The notes under the pieces are model-generated. The model was not told where the DNA came from, did no database searches, and saw only the letters and a program-made list of their open reading frames with translations. Made by a program: the position numbers and the translations under genes. Source: Leeuwenhoekiella polynyae (GTDB taxonomy: Bacteria > Bacteroidota > Bacteroidia > Flavobacteriales > Flavobacteriaceae). From it: a stretch of 64,000 nucleotides of DNA. The stretch lies in the NCBI RefSeq assembly GCF_042683665.1, contig NZ_JBHUOO010000003.1. One strand, given 5' to 3'. This document shows positions 44,330 through 51,760 of the stretch, one piece after another (position 1 is the first letter of the stretch; each line of letters opens with the position of its first letter).

Positions 44330-44686
44330 TTAACGTTTTTTAGTCATAGTAACTCCTACCGAAGCCACATCTCCACCTATAGGCGGGTTTATTTTACGTA
44401 CCGTAACCTTAGCTTTAGTTATTTCTAATATTTCTGATAATGAACGATTTAGAATTCTTTCACATACCTGTTCAAGAAGTTTAGAGCGCTGTGCCATTTC
44501 TTCTTTAATTATTTTATTGAGATGCACATAATCTACGGTATCACTTAAATTGTCTGTTACGGCAGGTTTAGTAAGGTCTGCTTTTATCTTTAAATCTACC
44601 AGATAATCAGATCCTATCTGTCCTTCTTCAATAAGACAGCCGTGATAGGCGTATACTTTTACCCGGTTTAGTTTTATAGTTCCCAT
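44330..44686 (-). CDS. folB: Dihydroneopterin aldolase
   Basis: The 118-residue enzyme of folate synthesis splits dihydroneopterin to hydroxymethyl-dihydropterin and glycolaldehyde. It begins MGTIKLNRVKVYAYHGCLIEE, the usual FolB start, and has TVDYVHLNKIIKEEM and KLLEQVCERILN. ITKAKVTVRKINPPIGGDVAS is the conserved C-terminal block with the catalytic Lys. A longer frame runs upstream to 44809, but the added 41 residues do not look like family sequence, so I take the ATG at 44686. It is divergent from glnS. Confidence 0.92.
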   Translation of the reverse strand: MGTIKLNRVKVYAYHGCLIEEGQIGSDYLVDLKIKADLTKPAVTDNLSDTVDYVHLNKIIKEEMAQRSKLLEQVCERILNRSLSEILEITKAKVTVRKINPPIGGDVASVGVTMTKKR

Positions 44687-44827
44687 AATTATTAAGCACT
44701 TTAAGACTGTAAAGATATTATTTCTAATCACAGAAATTAGAGAATGAATGGCTTTAAATAGCCTTTTTAAAAGCCGCAAACACGTGTATTTTTTAGTAAT
44801 TTTACACATTTAATGAGTCTGTAATTT

Positions 44828-44935
44828 ATTGGCACCGCCAAAGGGTTTAATACTCCGGGGCTTGTCTTGAAATTGAAAATTTGTTTTTAAGGGATGCTTC
44901 GTGGGCTTGATCCGAGGTAGTTTAATAAAATTAAG
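44828..44935 (+). repeat. Intergenic repeat of about 105 bp, copy 2 (before glnS)
   Basis: About 80% identical by eye to the copy at 42531-42640. Its hairpin CTTCGTGG-gcttga-TCCGAGG keeps base pairing where copy 1 has CTCGTAGG/CCTCGAG, with A-T in copy 1 replaced by G-C here. It lies 29 nt before the glnS ATG. Confidence 0.75.
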
Positions 44936-44963
44936 AAGGGCTCAAGTATAGCACAACACAACT

Positions 44964-46994
44964 ATGGCAGAAGAATATGTAGCGCTCAATTTTTTAGAGC
45001 AAATAGTAGAAGAAGATATAAACAACGGTTTTCCTAAGTCTGATTTACGATTTAGATTTCCTCCTGAGCCAAACGGCTATTTACATTTAGGCCATTGTAA
45101 AGCGATTTGTATAAGCTTTAGACTTGGTGAGAAATATAATGCTCCTGTAAATCTTCGGTTTGATGATACTAATCCTTCAAAAGAAGAGCAAGAATACGTA
45201 GATGCTATTCAAGAAGATATTAAATGGCTAGGCTATAAATGGGACAAAGTTTGTTATTCTTCAGACTATTTTCAGCAATTATATGATTGGGCTATTCAGC
45301 TTATAAAAGAGAAGAAGGCCTACATAGACTCACAATCTAGTGAAGCGATGGCCGAACAAAAAGGAACTCCTACAGAACCGGGTAAGAATAGTCCGTACCG
45401 GGATCGTTCTGTTTCAGAAAATCTGGAGTTGTTTGAGAAAATGGCAAAAGGTGAGTTTGCTGAGGGTGTACATGTCTTACGTGCTAAAATAGATATGGAA
45501 TCGCCTAATATGCTCTTACGTGATCCTATAATGTATCGGGTTATTAACAAAGCACACCACCGCACCGGAAATACCTGGAATATCTACCCAATGTATGATT
45601 GGGCTCATGGAGAAAGTGATTATGTTGAGCAAGTTTCTCATAGTTTATGTTCCTTAGAATTTAAGCCGCACAGACCGCTTTATGAATGGTTTGTAGACAA
45701 TGTTTTTACAAAAGGGGTAAAACCTAAACAACGTGAATTTGCGCGCTTAAATCTCAGCTATACGATTATGAGTAAGCGTAAATTGCTTAAGCTCGTACAA
45801 GAGAGAATTGTTAGCGGCTGGGACGATCCTAGAATGCCTACTATTTCGGGAATACGCAGACGGGGTTATACCCCGGCAGCAATACGTAATTTCATAGATA
45901 CCGTAGGAGTTGCAAAGCGTGATAATGTAATTGATGTTTCGCTTCTAGAATTCAATGTACGCGAAGATCTAAACAAGACTGCTCCACGTGTGATGGCGGT
46001 TTTAGATCCTGTAAAACTGATTATAGATAATTATCCTGAAAATCAGGTAGAATGGTTAGATGCCGAAAATAATCAGGAAGATGAACGTGCAGGTTACAGA
46101 AAAGTGCCTTTTTCTAAAGAACTGTATATAGAAAAAGACGACTTTAAGGAATCTGCAAACAGCAAATACTTTAGACTTACTTTAGGTAAAGAAGTTCGTC
46201 TTAAAAACGCTTATATCATAAAAGGTGAATCTGTAGTTAAAGATGATGCAGGAAAGATCACAGAAATACATTGTTCTTATGATCCTGATTCACAAAGTGG
46301 AAGCGGTACAGAAGCTAGCCTGCGCAAAGTAAAAGGAACGTTGCATTGGGTTTCTGTCGAACAAGCTGTAAAAGCTGAAGTACGTTTATACGACCGTTTA
46401 TTTAATCACGAGTCTCCAGATGGGGATAAAGATGTTGATTTTATGCAACATCTCAATCCTAATTCACTAGAAACGATTACGGGTTATGTAGAGCCTAGTT
46501 TAAGTGATGTAGAACCGGGTGATATTTTTCAATTTCAGCGTTTAGGATATTTTAATGTTGATAAGGATAGTACAACAGATCATATAGTTTTCAACAGAAC
46601 GGTAGGTTTGCGGGATACTTGGGCAAAGGTCGAATCAAAGACAACTACTCAAAATCAACAAAAAGCAGCTCCAAAGAAGCATATTCCTCAGATACCGGCT
46701 TTAAATGAAATAAAAAAAGTAGGTAAAAAACTAGCTCAGCTTCCTGATGAAAAACGTGTAAAAGCAATTACTCGGATTAGAGAATTGGCAAAGGATGTAG
46801 ATTTTGAAGAATTAAAAGACTTGTTCAATACTTCAGCAAAAAAGATAGGTACCCGTTTAGCTGTTTTAGAAACATTGATTGTACTTATAAAATTAGAAAG
46901 AGTAGATGCTAATGAATCAGAAGTAGCAGCTTATTTAGAAGAAATGAAAACGTCTGATAATGAATTACTCTTAGAATCTTTAAATCAGCTTTAA
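44964..46994 (+). CDS. glnS: Glutaminyl-tRNA synthetase with a C-terminal extension
   Basis: The 676-residue class I synthetase has a HIGH-type motif (YLHLGHCKA), the KMSKS-type loop (TIMSKRKL) and two C-terminal anticodon-binding beta-barrels ending near GLRDTWAKVE (about 555-560). It charges tRNA-Gln with glutamine. After that, about 110 residues follow: a Lys/Gln-rich linker (about 562-575), then a helical domain (about 576-676). That tail is beyond the size of E. coli GlnRS (about 554). It may be a YqeY-like tRNA-binding helper, but I do not see a clear match. Its leader contains intergenic repeat copy 2. Confidence 0.95.
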   Translation: MAEEYVALNFLEQIVEEDINNGFPKSDLRFRFPPEPNGYLHLGHCKAICISFRLGEKYNAPVNLRFDDTNPSKEEQEYVDAIQEDIKWLGYKWDKVCYSSDYFQQLYDWAIQLIKEKKAYIDSQSSEAMAEQKGTPTEPGKNSPYRDRSVSENLELFEKMAKGEFAEGVHVLRAKIDMESPNMLLRDPIMYRVINKAHHRTGNTWNIYPMYDWAHGESDYVEQVSHSLCSLEFKPHRPLYEWFVDNVFTKGVKPKQREFARLNLSYTIMSKRKLLKLVQERIVSGWDDPRMPTISGIRRRGYTPAAIRNFIDTVGVAKRDNVIDVSLLEFNVREDLNKTAPRVMAVLDPVKLIIDNYPENQVEWLDAENNQEDERAGYRKVPFSKELYIEKDDFKESANSKYFRLTLGKEVRLKNAYIIKGESVVKDDAGKITEIHCSYDPDSQSGSGTEASLRKVKGTLHWVSVEQAVKAEVRLYDRLFNHESPDGDKDVDFMQHLNPNSLETITGYVEPSLSDVEPGDIFQFQRLGYFNVDKDSTTDHIVFNRTVGLRDTWAKVESKTTTQNQQKAAPKKHIPQIPALNEIKKVGKKLAQLPDEKRVKAITRIRELAKDVDFEELKDLFNTSAKKIGTRLAVLETLIVLIKLERVDANESEVAAYLEEMKTSDNELLLESLNQL

Positions 46995-47141
46995 TAAACT
47001 TAAGAGTATTTTCATTAAGTTTTACTTATAAATCATCGTATCAACTAAAAAAGAGCTATAACGACTCTTTTTTAGCATACCTTTAAGGTTAATAGTCAAT
47101 TTATTAACCGGTTATTAACGGAGATTAGATTTTAACATTCT

Positions 47142-47149
47142 TACTTTTG
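47142..47149 (+). promoter_or_regulatory. -7 box TACTTTTG for the ytxH-like operon
   Basis: A full TAnnTTTG match 22 nt before the ATG at 47172. Confidence 0.6.
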
Positions 47150-47171
47150 GTCATCACAAAAAATAATCACC

Positions 47172-47546
47172 ATGTCAAAAACAAGTAATACCATTTTAGC
47201 ATTAGTAACTGGAGCAGCAATCGGAGCAGGTTTAGGTCTTTTATATGCACCAGAGAGTGGAGATAAAACAAGAAAAAAAATCTCTAAAAATGCTAAGGAT
47301 GCTAAAAAGAAATTAGAAAAGCAAATTCAGGAAACTTCTGAGCATTTGTCTGCTTCTGCAAAAGATGCAAAAAAATCTTTTGATGCTAAATTAGAAGATA
47401 CTTTGAAGACTGCAAGCTCTAAAGCAGACAATATTTTAGTTTCTATGGAAAGGAAATTAGAAGAATTGAGAAAGAAAAATGCTAAAGCAACTGATGAGGT
47501 TGTTGAAGAAGTAAAAGATATCGACGTACCAACTGCAAAAGCATAA
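47172..47546 (+). CDS. YtxH-family protein
   Basis: The 124-residue protein has one glycine-rich membrane segment (ILALVTGAAIGAGLGLLYAP, residues 8-27), then SGDKTRKKISKNAKDAKKKLE, the YtxH signature. A long amphipathic helical tail with heptad-like Lys/Ala/Asp repeats (about 35-110) follows. The family (which includes general-stress proteins) is probably involved in envelope stress, with no known biochemical activity. It is the first of three genes in one operon with a -7 box and a terminator at the end. Confidence 0.85.
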   Translation: MSKTSNTILALVTGAAIGAGLGLLYAPESGDKTRKKISKNAKDAKKKLEKQIQETSEHLSASAKDAKKSFDAKLEDTLKTASSKADNILVSMERKLEELRKKNAKATDEVVEEVKDIDVPTAKA

Positions 47547-47552
47547 GCGTGC

Positions 47553-47951
47553 ATGTCTATATTCAATATTTCAGAACACATAAATAAAGTATCAGACGAT
47601 GCAAAAAAATATCTAAATAGTAGTTTAGAATATTACAAATTAGATAGTTTTAAAAAAATGATGGATGGTGCTGTATCATTAGTAAACCTAATGGTTAGCG
47701 GTAGTATATTTATTATTTTTATACTTTTTATTTCTGTTGGAGTTGCAATCACAATAGGGGAATCATTAGGAAGTTTAAGCTACGGTTATTTTATTGTTGC
47801 AGGAATATATCTACTGATATTTCTACTCTATAAACTTTTTGGAAAATCTTTTATTACAGAAATTGTTTTAAGAAAATACTCTAAAGTCTTTTTTAATGAA
47901 TCTACTCAGGAAGAGGTTTTAGATGAAGAATTTAAACACTTAAAAGAATAG
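47553..47951 (+). CDS. Phage-holin-family-like membrane protein
   Basis: The 132-residue protein has two transmembrane segments (about 48-70 and 80-100). The start ISEHINKVSDDAKKYLNSSL and the segment order fit the Holin-X/holin 3.6 family (PF07332-like) found next to YtxH genes in Bacteroidota. Despite the name, these are chromosomal envelope proteins rather than phage lysis proteins. It begins 6 nt after the ytxH-like gene and ends 2 nt before the next gene. Confidence 0.75.
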   Translation: MSIFNISEHINKVSDDAKKYLNSSLEYYKLDSFKKMMDGAVSLVNLMVSGSIFIIFILFISVGVAITIGESLGSLSYGYFIVAGIYLLIFLLYKLFGKSFITEIVLRKYSKVFFNESTQEEVLDEEFKHLKE

Positions 47952-47953
47952 GT

Positions 47954-48196
47954 ATGAAAGAATATAAATCATTTGATCAGATTGATAATGATCTTAAAAT
48001 TCTAAAGTTGCAACAGCAGATTGATGAAGAGCAACTGAAGCTGAGTATAAATGATACTAAAAATGCTTTCTCACCTGTAAGTCTGGTAGCAGGCTCATTA
48101 GGAGCTATTGTTCAAAAAGCAGTGGTTTTAAAGGCAGTAAATAAGATATTGGGTATCAAAAAAGTTAAGGTCAAAAATATCGATGAGAATAAGTAA
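47954..48196 (+). CDS. Small DUF6327-like protein, 80 aa
   Basis: The protein starts MKEYKSFDQIDNDLKILKLQ, followed by a helix and a hydrophobic glycine-containing stretch (SLVAGSLGAIVQKAVVLKAV). This pattern resembles the short third member of YtxH operons (DUF6327 family, from memory). Function is unknown. It is the last gene of the operon and is followed by a strong terminator. Confidence 0.65.
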   Translation: MKEYKSFDQIDNDLKILKLQQQIDEEQLKLSINDTKNAFSPVSLVAGSLGAIVQKAVVLKAVNKILGIKKVKVKNIDENK

Positions 48197-48220
48197 AATT
48201 GTTATTGAAAATAGAAAAAT

Positions 48221-48252
48221 AAAAAAACCGAGGTGAAAGCCTCGGTTTTTTT
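48221..48252 (+). terminator. Terminator of the ytxH-like operon
   Basis: AAACCGAGG-tgaaag-CCTCGGTTT with a T run follows the operon. The A run on the left side also allows it to serve the convergent SPFH gene. Confidence 0.88.
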
Positions 48253-48268
48253 ATGGATATTTATCAAT

Positions 48269-49288
48269 CTATAGACTTGAAAGATCATCATTTAGATCGG
48301 TATAGTCATCATCATAACCCGATTGTGGTTTTGGTTCAGATTTCTTTTTTGCTTTAGCTTTAATTCCTAATTCATCATTGCGCTTTTTCATTTCTTCTCC
48401 TATTTTGTTAGAAGCGACAAAACTCGCGATCATATTGTTGAGCATATCACTACCGGCTTGCGGAGAATTAGGCATTAAAATAAGATTAGAATTGGTGTTT
48501 TCTCCCACAGACTGTAACGTATCATAATGCTGAGTAACTACAATTAAAGCCGAAGCTTCTTGAGAATTGATACCAACATTGTTTAAAACCTCTACAGACT
48601 CTTCAAGACCGCGTGCAATCTCTCTACGTTGGTCTGCTATCCCTTGACCTTGTAAACGCTTACTTTCGGCCTCTGCACGCGCCTTAGCAACTATTTTAAT
48701 ACGTTCTGCTTCCGCTTCATACTCTGCAGCTACTTTCTCCCGCTCAGAAGCATTAATACGGTTCATAGCGATTTTAACTTGTTGATCAGGATCAATATCG
48801 GTAACAAGTGTTTTAATGATGTCGTAACCATAGTCTGTCATAGACTGGTTTAATTCACTTTTTACAGCAATTGCGATATCATCTTTGCGTTCAAAAACGT
48901 CATCTAATTTCATTTTAGGTACCTCAGAACGCACCACATCAAATACATAAGATGTTATCTGATTTTGAGGATCTTCAAGTTTATAGAAAGCATCATAAAC
49001 ATTAGATTTTACCACCTGAAATTGCACCGAAATTTTCAGTCTTACAAAAACGTCATCTTTAGTTTTGGTTTCAACGATCACATCTAATTGCTGAATACGC
49101 AAATTTACACGACCGGCAACTTTGTCTATAACAGGAATTTTTAACTGAATACCAGAATTACGTACACTGGTAAATTTTCCGAAGCGCTCTATAATAGCAG
49201 CTGTTTGTTGCTTGACAATGAATACTGCTGAAATCAAAATGATTAACCCAAAAAAGAGAATAATGGGTAAGATAAAAGTAGGTGACAT
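48269..49288 (-). CDS. SPFH/Band 7 membrane protein (stomatin-like)
   Basis: The 339-residue protein has one N-terminal membrane helix (residues 5-26), then a full SPFH domain (IVKQQTAAIIERFGKF, NLRIQQLDVIVETKTKD). A helical coiled-coil region follows with INASEREKVAAEYEAEAERI and KARAEAESKRLQGQG. It ends with an Asp-rich low-complexity tail. It resembles QmcA/stomatin proteins, which form large ring scaffolds and organise membrane domains or proteases. No nearby NfeD gene is seen. It is convergent to the ytxH-like operon. Confidence 0.9.
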   Translation of the reverse strand: MSPTFILPIILFFGLIILISAVFIVKQQTAAIIERFGKFTSVRNSGIQLKIPVIDKVAGRVNLRIQQLDVIVETKTKDDVFVRLKISVQFQVVKSNVYDAFYKLEDPQNQITSYVFDVVRSEVPKMKLDDVFERKDDIAIAVKSELNQSMTDYGYDIIKTLVTDIDPDQQVKIAMNRINASEREKVAAEYEAEAERIKIVAKARAEAESKRLQGQGIADQRREIARGLEESVEVLNNVGINSQEASALIVVTQHYDTLQSVGENTNSNLILMPNSPQAGSDMLNNMIASFVASNKIGEEMKKRNDELGIKAKAKKKSEPKPQSGYDDDYTDLNDDLSSL

Positions 49289-49343
49289 ATTTTAAGTTTT
49301 AATTAATTGAAAAAATTAAAGAATAGAATTATCAATAATACAA

Positions 49344-49351
49344 TACATTTG
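49344..49351 (+). promoter_or_regulatory. -7 box TACATTTG deciding the start of the next gene
   Basis: A full TAnnTTTG match 28 nt before the TTG at 49379. The longer reading frame, beginning at TTG 49307, would start upstream of this box and so is unlikely. Confidence 0.5.
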
Positions 49352-49378
49352 TCGCCCTTTTTAAAAATATGTAACGCT

Positions 49379-50038
49379 TTGAAGCAATTTTTCTTTTTTC
49401 TACTGATTTTCTGTTCAATTTCAATTCAAGCTCAACGTAAAGATTACTCTTCTAATAGAATAGGTTTACAAGGACAATATGCTCTATTAGACTTGAATAC
49501 GTCTAATTTTGAAACCATTCAAGAATCTGGATTTTTAGTTGGTTTATCTAAGCGTTCTGCTTTTTACAACAACTTTGATTTGATCTTTGGAGTCGATTTT
49601 ATGCAGACTTCAATTGCTGTGAATGCTGAAAATACCACAGCGATTGAACAAGTAGAATATACTTGGAGTGGGGCACAGGTAAAATTAATATTGAGTTATT
49701 TGATTGCTGGAGATTACTTAAGCATAGAAGCAGGACATGTTTTACAGGTAAACAGTAAAATGAAATTAGACAATGCAGACCAAAGCGATCTGATTGTGAA
49801 GGGATATACCAACTTACAAGCTGAAGATATACAAGAATGGTCTCGGGTAAGTGGTATTGTTATGGCTGGTATAAGCGTAGGATTTACGCATGTACGTTTG
49901 ACAGCAAATTATCAATACGGATTTACAAATGCATTGAACAAACTGAATGATCAGGATTTACAATTAAAAGATCCTGCAGCAACAAACTTCAAAGGAAATC
50001 TAGGGCTTATAACTGCAGGAATCGTTTTGTATCTATAA
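49379..50038 (+). CDS. Predicted outer-membrane protein of unknown family, TTG start
   Basis: From the TTG at 49379 the protein is 219 residues, begins KQFFFFLLIFCSISIQAQ (a compact signal peptide) and continues with alternating beta-strand-like segments. It ends with a hydrophobic aromatic-containing stretch (GLITAGIVLYL), typical of small outer-membrane beta-barrels. No ATG occurs before residue 70 or so. I do not recognise the family. The 3' end overlaps the gltX stop by 6 nt (convergent). Confidence 0.7.
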   Translation: MKQFFFFLLIFCSISIQAQRKDYSSNRIGLQGQYALLDLNTSNFETIQESGFLVGLSKRSAFYNNFDLIFGVDFMQTSIAVNAENTTAIEQVEYTWSGAQVKLILSYLIAGDYLSIEAGHVLQVNSKMKLDNADQSDLIVKGYTNLQAEDIQEWSRVSGIVMAGISVGFTHVRLTANYQYGFTNALNKLNDQDLQLKDPAATNFKGNLGLITAGIVLYL

Positions 50039-51547
50039 AGTTTCTATTGCAAATCTGATGCGTTCTAAGGTCTTTTCTTGACCTATAGTTGAAGCAATCT
50101 CAAATACATCTGGTCCAGACATAGATCCTACAAGACTCAGTCTTAGCGGTTGCATGACTTTACCAAAGCCAAGACCTTCTGATTGAATCCATTCTTTTAC
50201 ATTTGCAGATAGATTTTCTGCTGTAAAATCTTCGGTTTCTGCGACGATTTTTGATAAGGAAGTCATAATGATTCCGGTATCTTCTTTCCAGGCTTTTTTA
50301 GCTGCTTTTTCATCATAAGATGTAGGTCTCTCAAAAAAGAAACTACCTTGTTCCCAAAGATCTGCAATGAAAATTGCTCGCTCTTTTACCAGATGAATAA
50401 CGTGTTGTACATACGCATCATCACAACTTATTTGCTTTTCTGTTAAAATAGCTTGTAAACCAGAAACTAAAGATTCATCTGTTGCTATATGCAAATGCTG
50501 CTGTTGAAACCATTTTGTCTTTTCTGGATCAAATTTAGCTCCTGATTTATGTACACGTTCCAGATCAAAATCGTTTACCAGTTCTTCAAGGGTATAGATT
50601 TCCTTTTCAGTTCCCGGATTCCAACCTAAGAATGCCAGCATATTTACCATCGCTTCCGGTAAATAGCCATCTTCACGGTAGCCTGCAGCTGTATCTCCTG
50701 TTTTAGGATCTTTCCATTCTAAAGGAAAAACAGGGAATCCCATTTTATCACCATCTCTTTTACTCAATTTTCCTTTTCCTACCGGCTTCATTATTAACGG
50801 TAAGTGTGCAAATTGAGGCGCTTCCCAGCCAAAAGCACGATATAACATCACATGTAAGGCTAGTGAGGGTAACCATTCTTCCCCACGAATTACGTGTGAG
50901 ATTTCCATTAAATGGTCATCTACAATATTTGCCAGATGATAGGTTGGCATCCCATCTGCTTTAAAAAGCACTTTGTCATCCAGAAGATTGGTATCTACTT
51001 CAACAGAACCTCTAATGATATCTTCTAACTCTAAGATCTCATTTTCTGGAGATTTAAAACGAATAACATAGTCTTCGCCTGCATCAATACGTTGCTGTGT
51101 TTCTTCAGCAGAAATCGTAAGCGAATTATCTAATTTGTTACGGTTATGCCAGTTGTAGATAAATGTTTTACCATTTTCTTCATGCTCTTTACGATGCGCA
51201 TCAAGGGCATCGGCAGTATCAAATGCATAATATGCATCACCAGAAGCGATTAATTTTTCCGCGAATGCGAAATATTTATCCTTACGTTCACTCTGTCTGT
51301 ATGGCCCAAAACCACCTTCTTTACTAGGACCTTCTTCAAAAGGAATTCCGCACCAGTTTAAAGCTTCAATGATATAATTTTCAGCACCTTCAACATAACG
51401 GTTCTGGTCTGTATCTTCTATTCTTAAAACAAAGGTTCCCCCGTGTTTTTTAGCAAAAAGATAATTATATAAAGCTGTTCGTACACCGCCTATATGCAAA
51501 GGACCGGTAGGACTGGGTGCAAAACGCACACGTACATTTTGAGACAT
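50033..51547 (-). CDS. gltX: Glutamyl-tRNA synthetase
   Basis: The 504-residue class I synthetase has the HIGH motif in PSPTGPLHIGGVRTAL at the N-terminus and the KMSKS equivalent KLSKRDGDKMGF. FRIEDTDQNR and HVIRGEEWLPS are other conserved blocks. It charges tRNA-Glu with glutamate. A -7 box lies 17 nt before the ATG. The 3' end overlaps the convergent outer-membrane protein gene by 6 nt. Confidence 0.97.
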   Translation of the reverse strand: MSQNVRVRFAPSPTGPLHIGGVRTALYNYLFAKKHGGTFVLRIEDTDQNRYVEGAENYIIEALNWCGIPFEEGPSKEGGFGPYRQSERKDKYFAFAEKLIASGDAYYAFDTADALDAHRKEHEENGKTFIYNWHNRNKLDNSLTISAEETQQRIDAGEDYVIRFKSPENEILELEDIIRGSVEVDTNLLDDKVLFKADGMPTYHLANIVDDHLMEISHVIRGEEWLPSLALHVMLYRAFGWEAPQFAHLPLIMKPVGKGKLSKRDGDKMGFPVFPLEWKDPKTGDTAAGYREDGYLPEAMVNMLAFLGWNPGTEKEIYTLEELVNDFDLERVHKSGAKFDPEKTKWFQQQHLHIATDESLVSGLQAILTEKQISCDDAYVQHVIHLVKERAIFIADLWEQGSFFFERPTSYDEKAAKKAWKEDTGIIMTSLSKIVAETEDFTAENLSANVKEWIQSEGLGFGKVMQPLRLSLVGSMSGPDVFEIASTIGQEKTLERIRFAIETL

Positions 51548-51564
51548 AGTAAAATTTTAGGCTG

Positions 51565-51572
51565 CAAAGGTA
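51565..51572 (-). promoter_or_regulatory. -7 box TACCTTTG for gltX
   Basis: A full TAnnTTTG match followed by CAGCC, 17 nt before the gltX ATG. Confidence 0.6.
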
Positions 51573-51760
51573 CTTAATAAGCCTAATTGACACACACTAG
51601 AACGTTTCTGTTTTGCACGATAATCAAGATTTATAAAAAGGGAAGGATGTTTTATAGTCATTTTATGCAATAATATCTTGTAACTTTTAGTATAACTCGC
51701 TATACTATAAAATTGTAGTTTTAGTTATTAAATAAACGAAGCATAAAAACCAAGAGGTTT

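Noticed and set aside
44770..44790. CACGTG core near folB and another at about 60449
   Set aside because: The flanks do not match the parS pattern.
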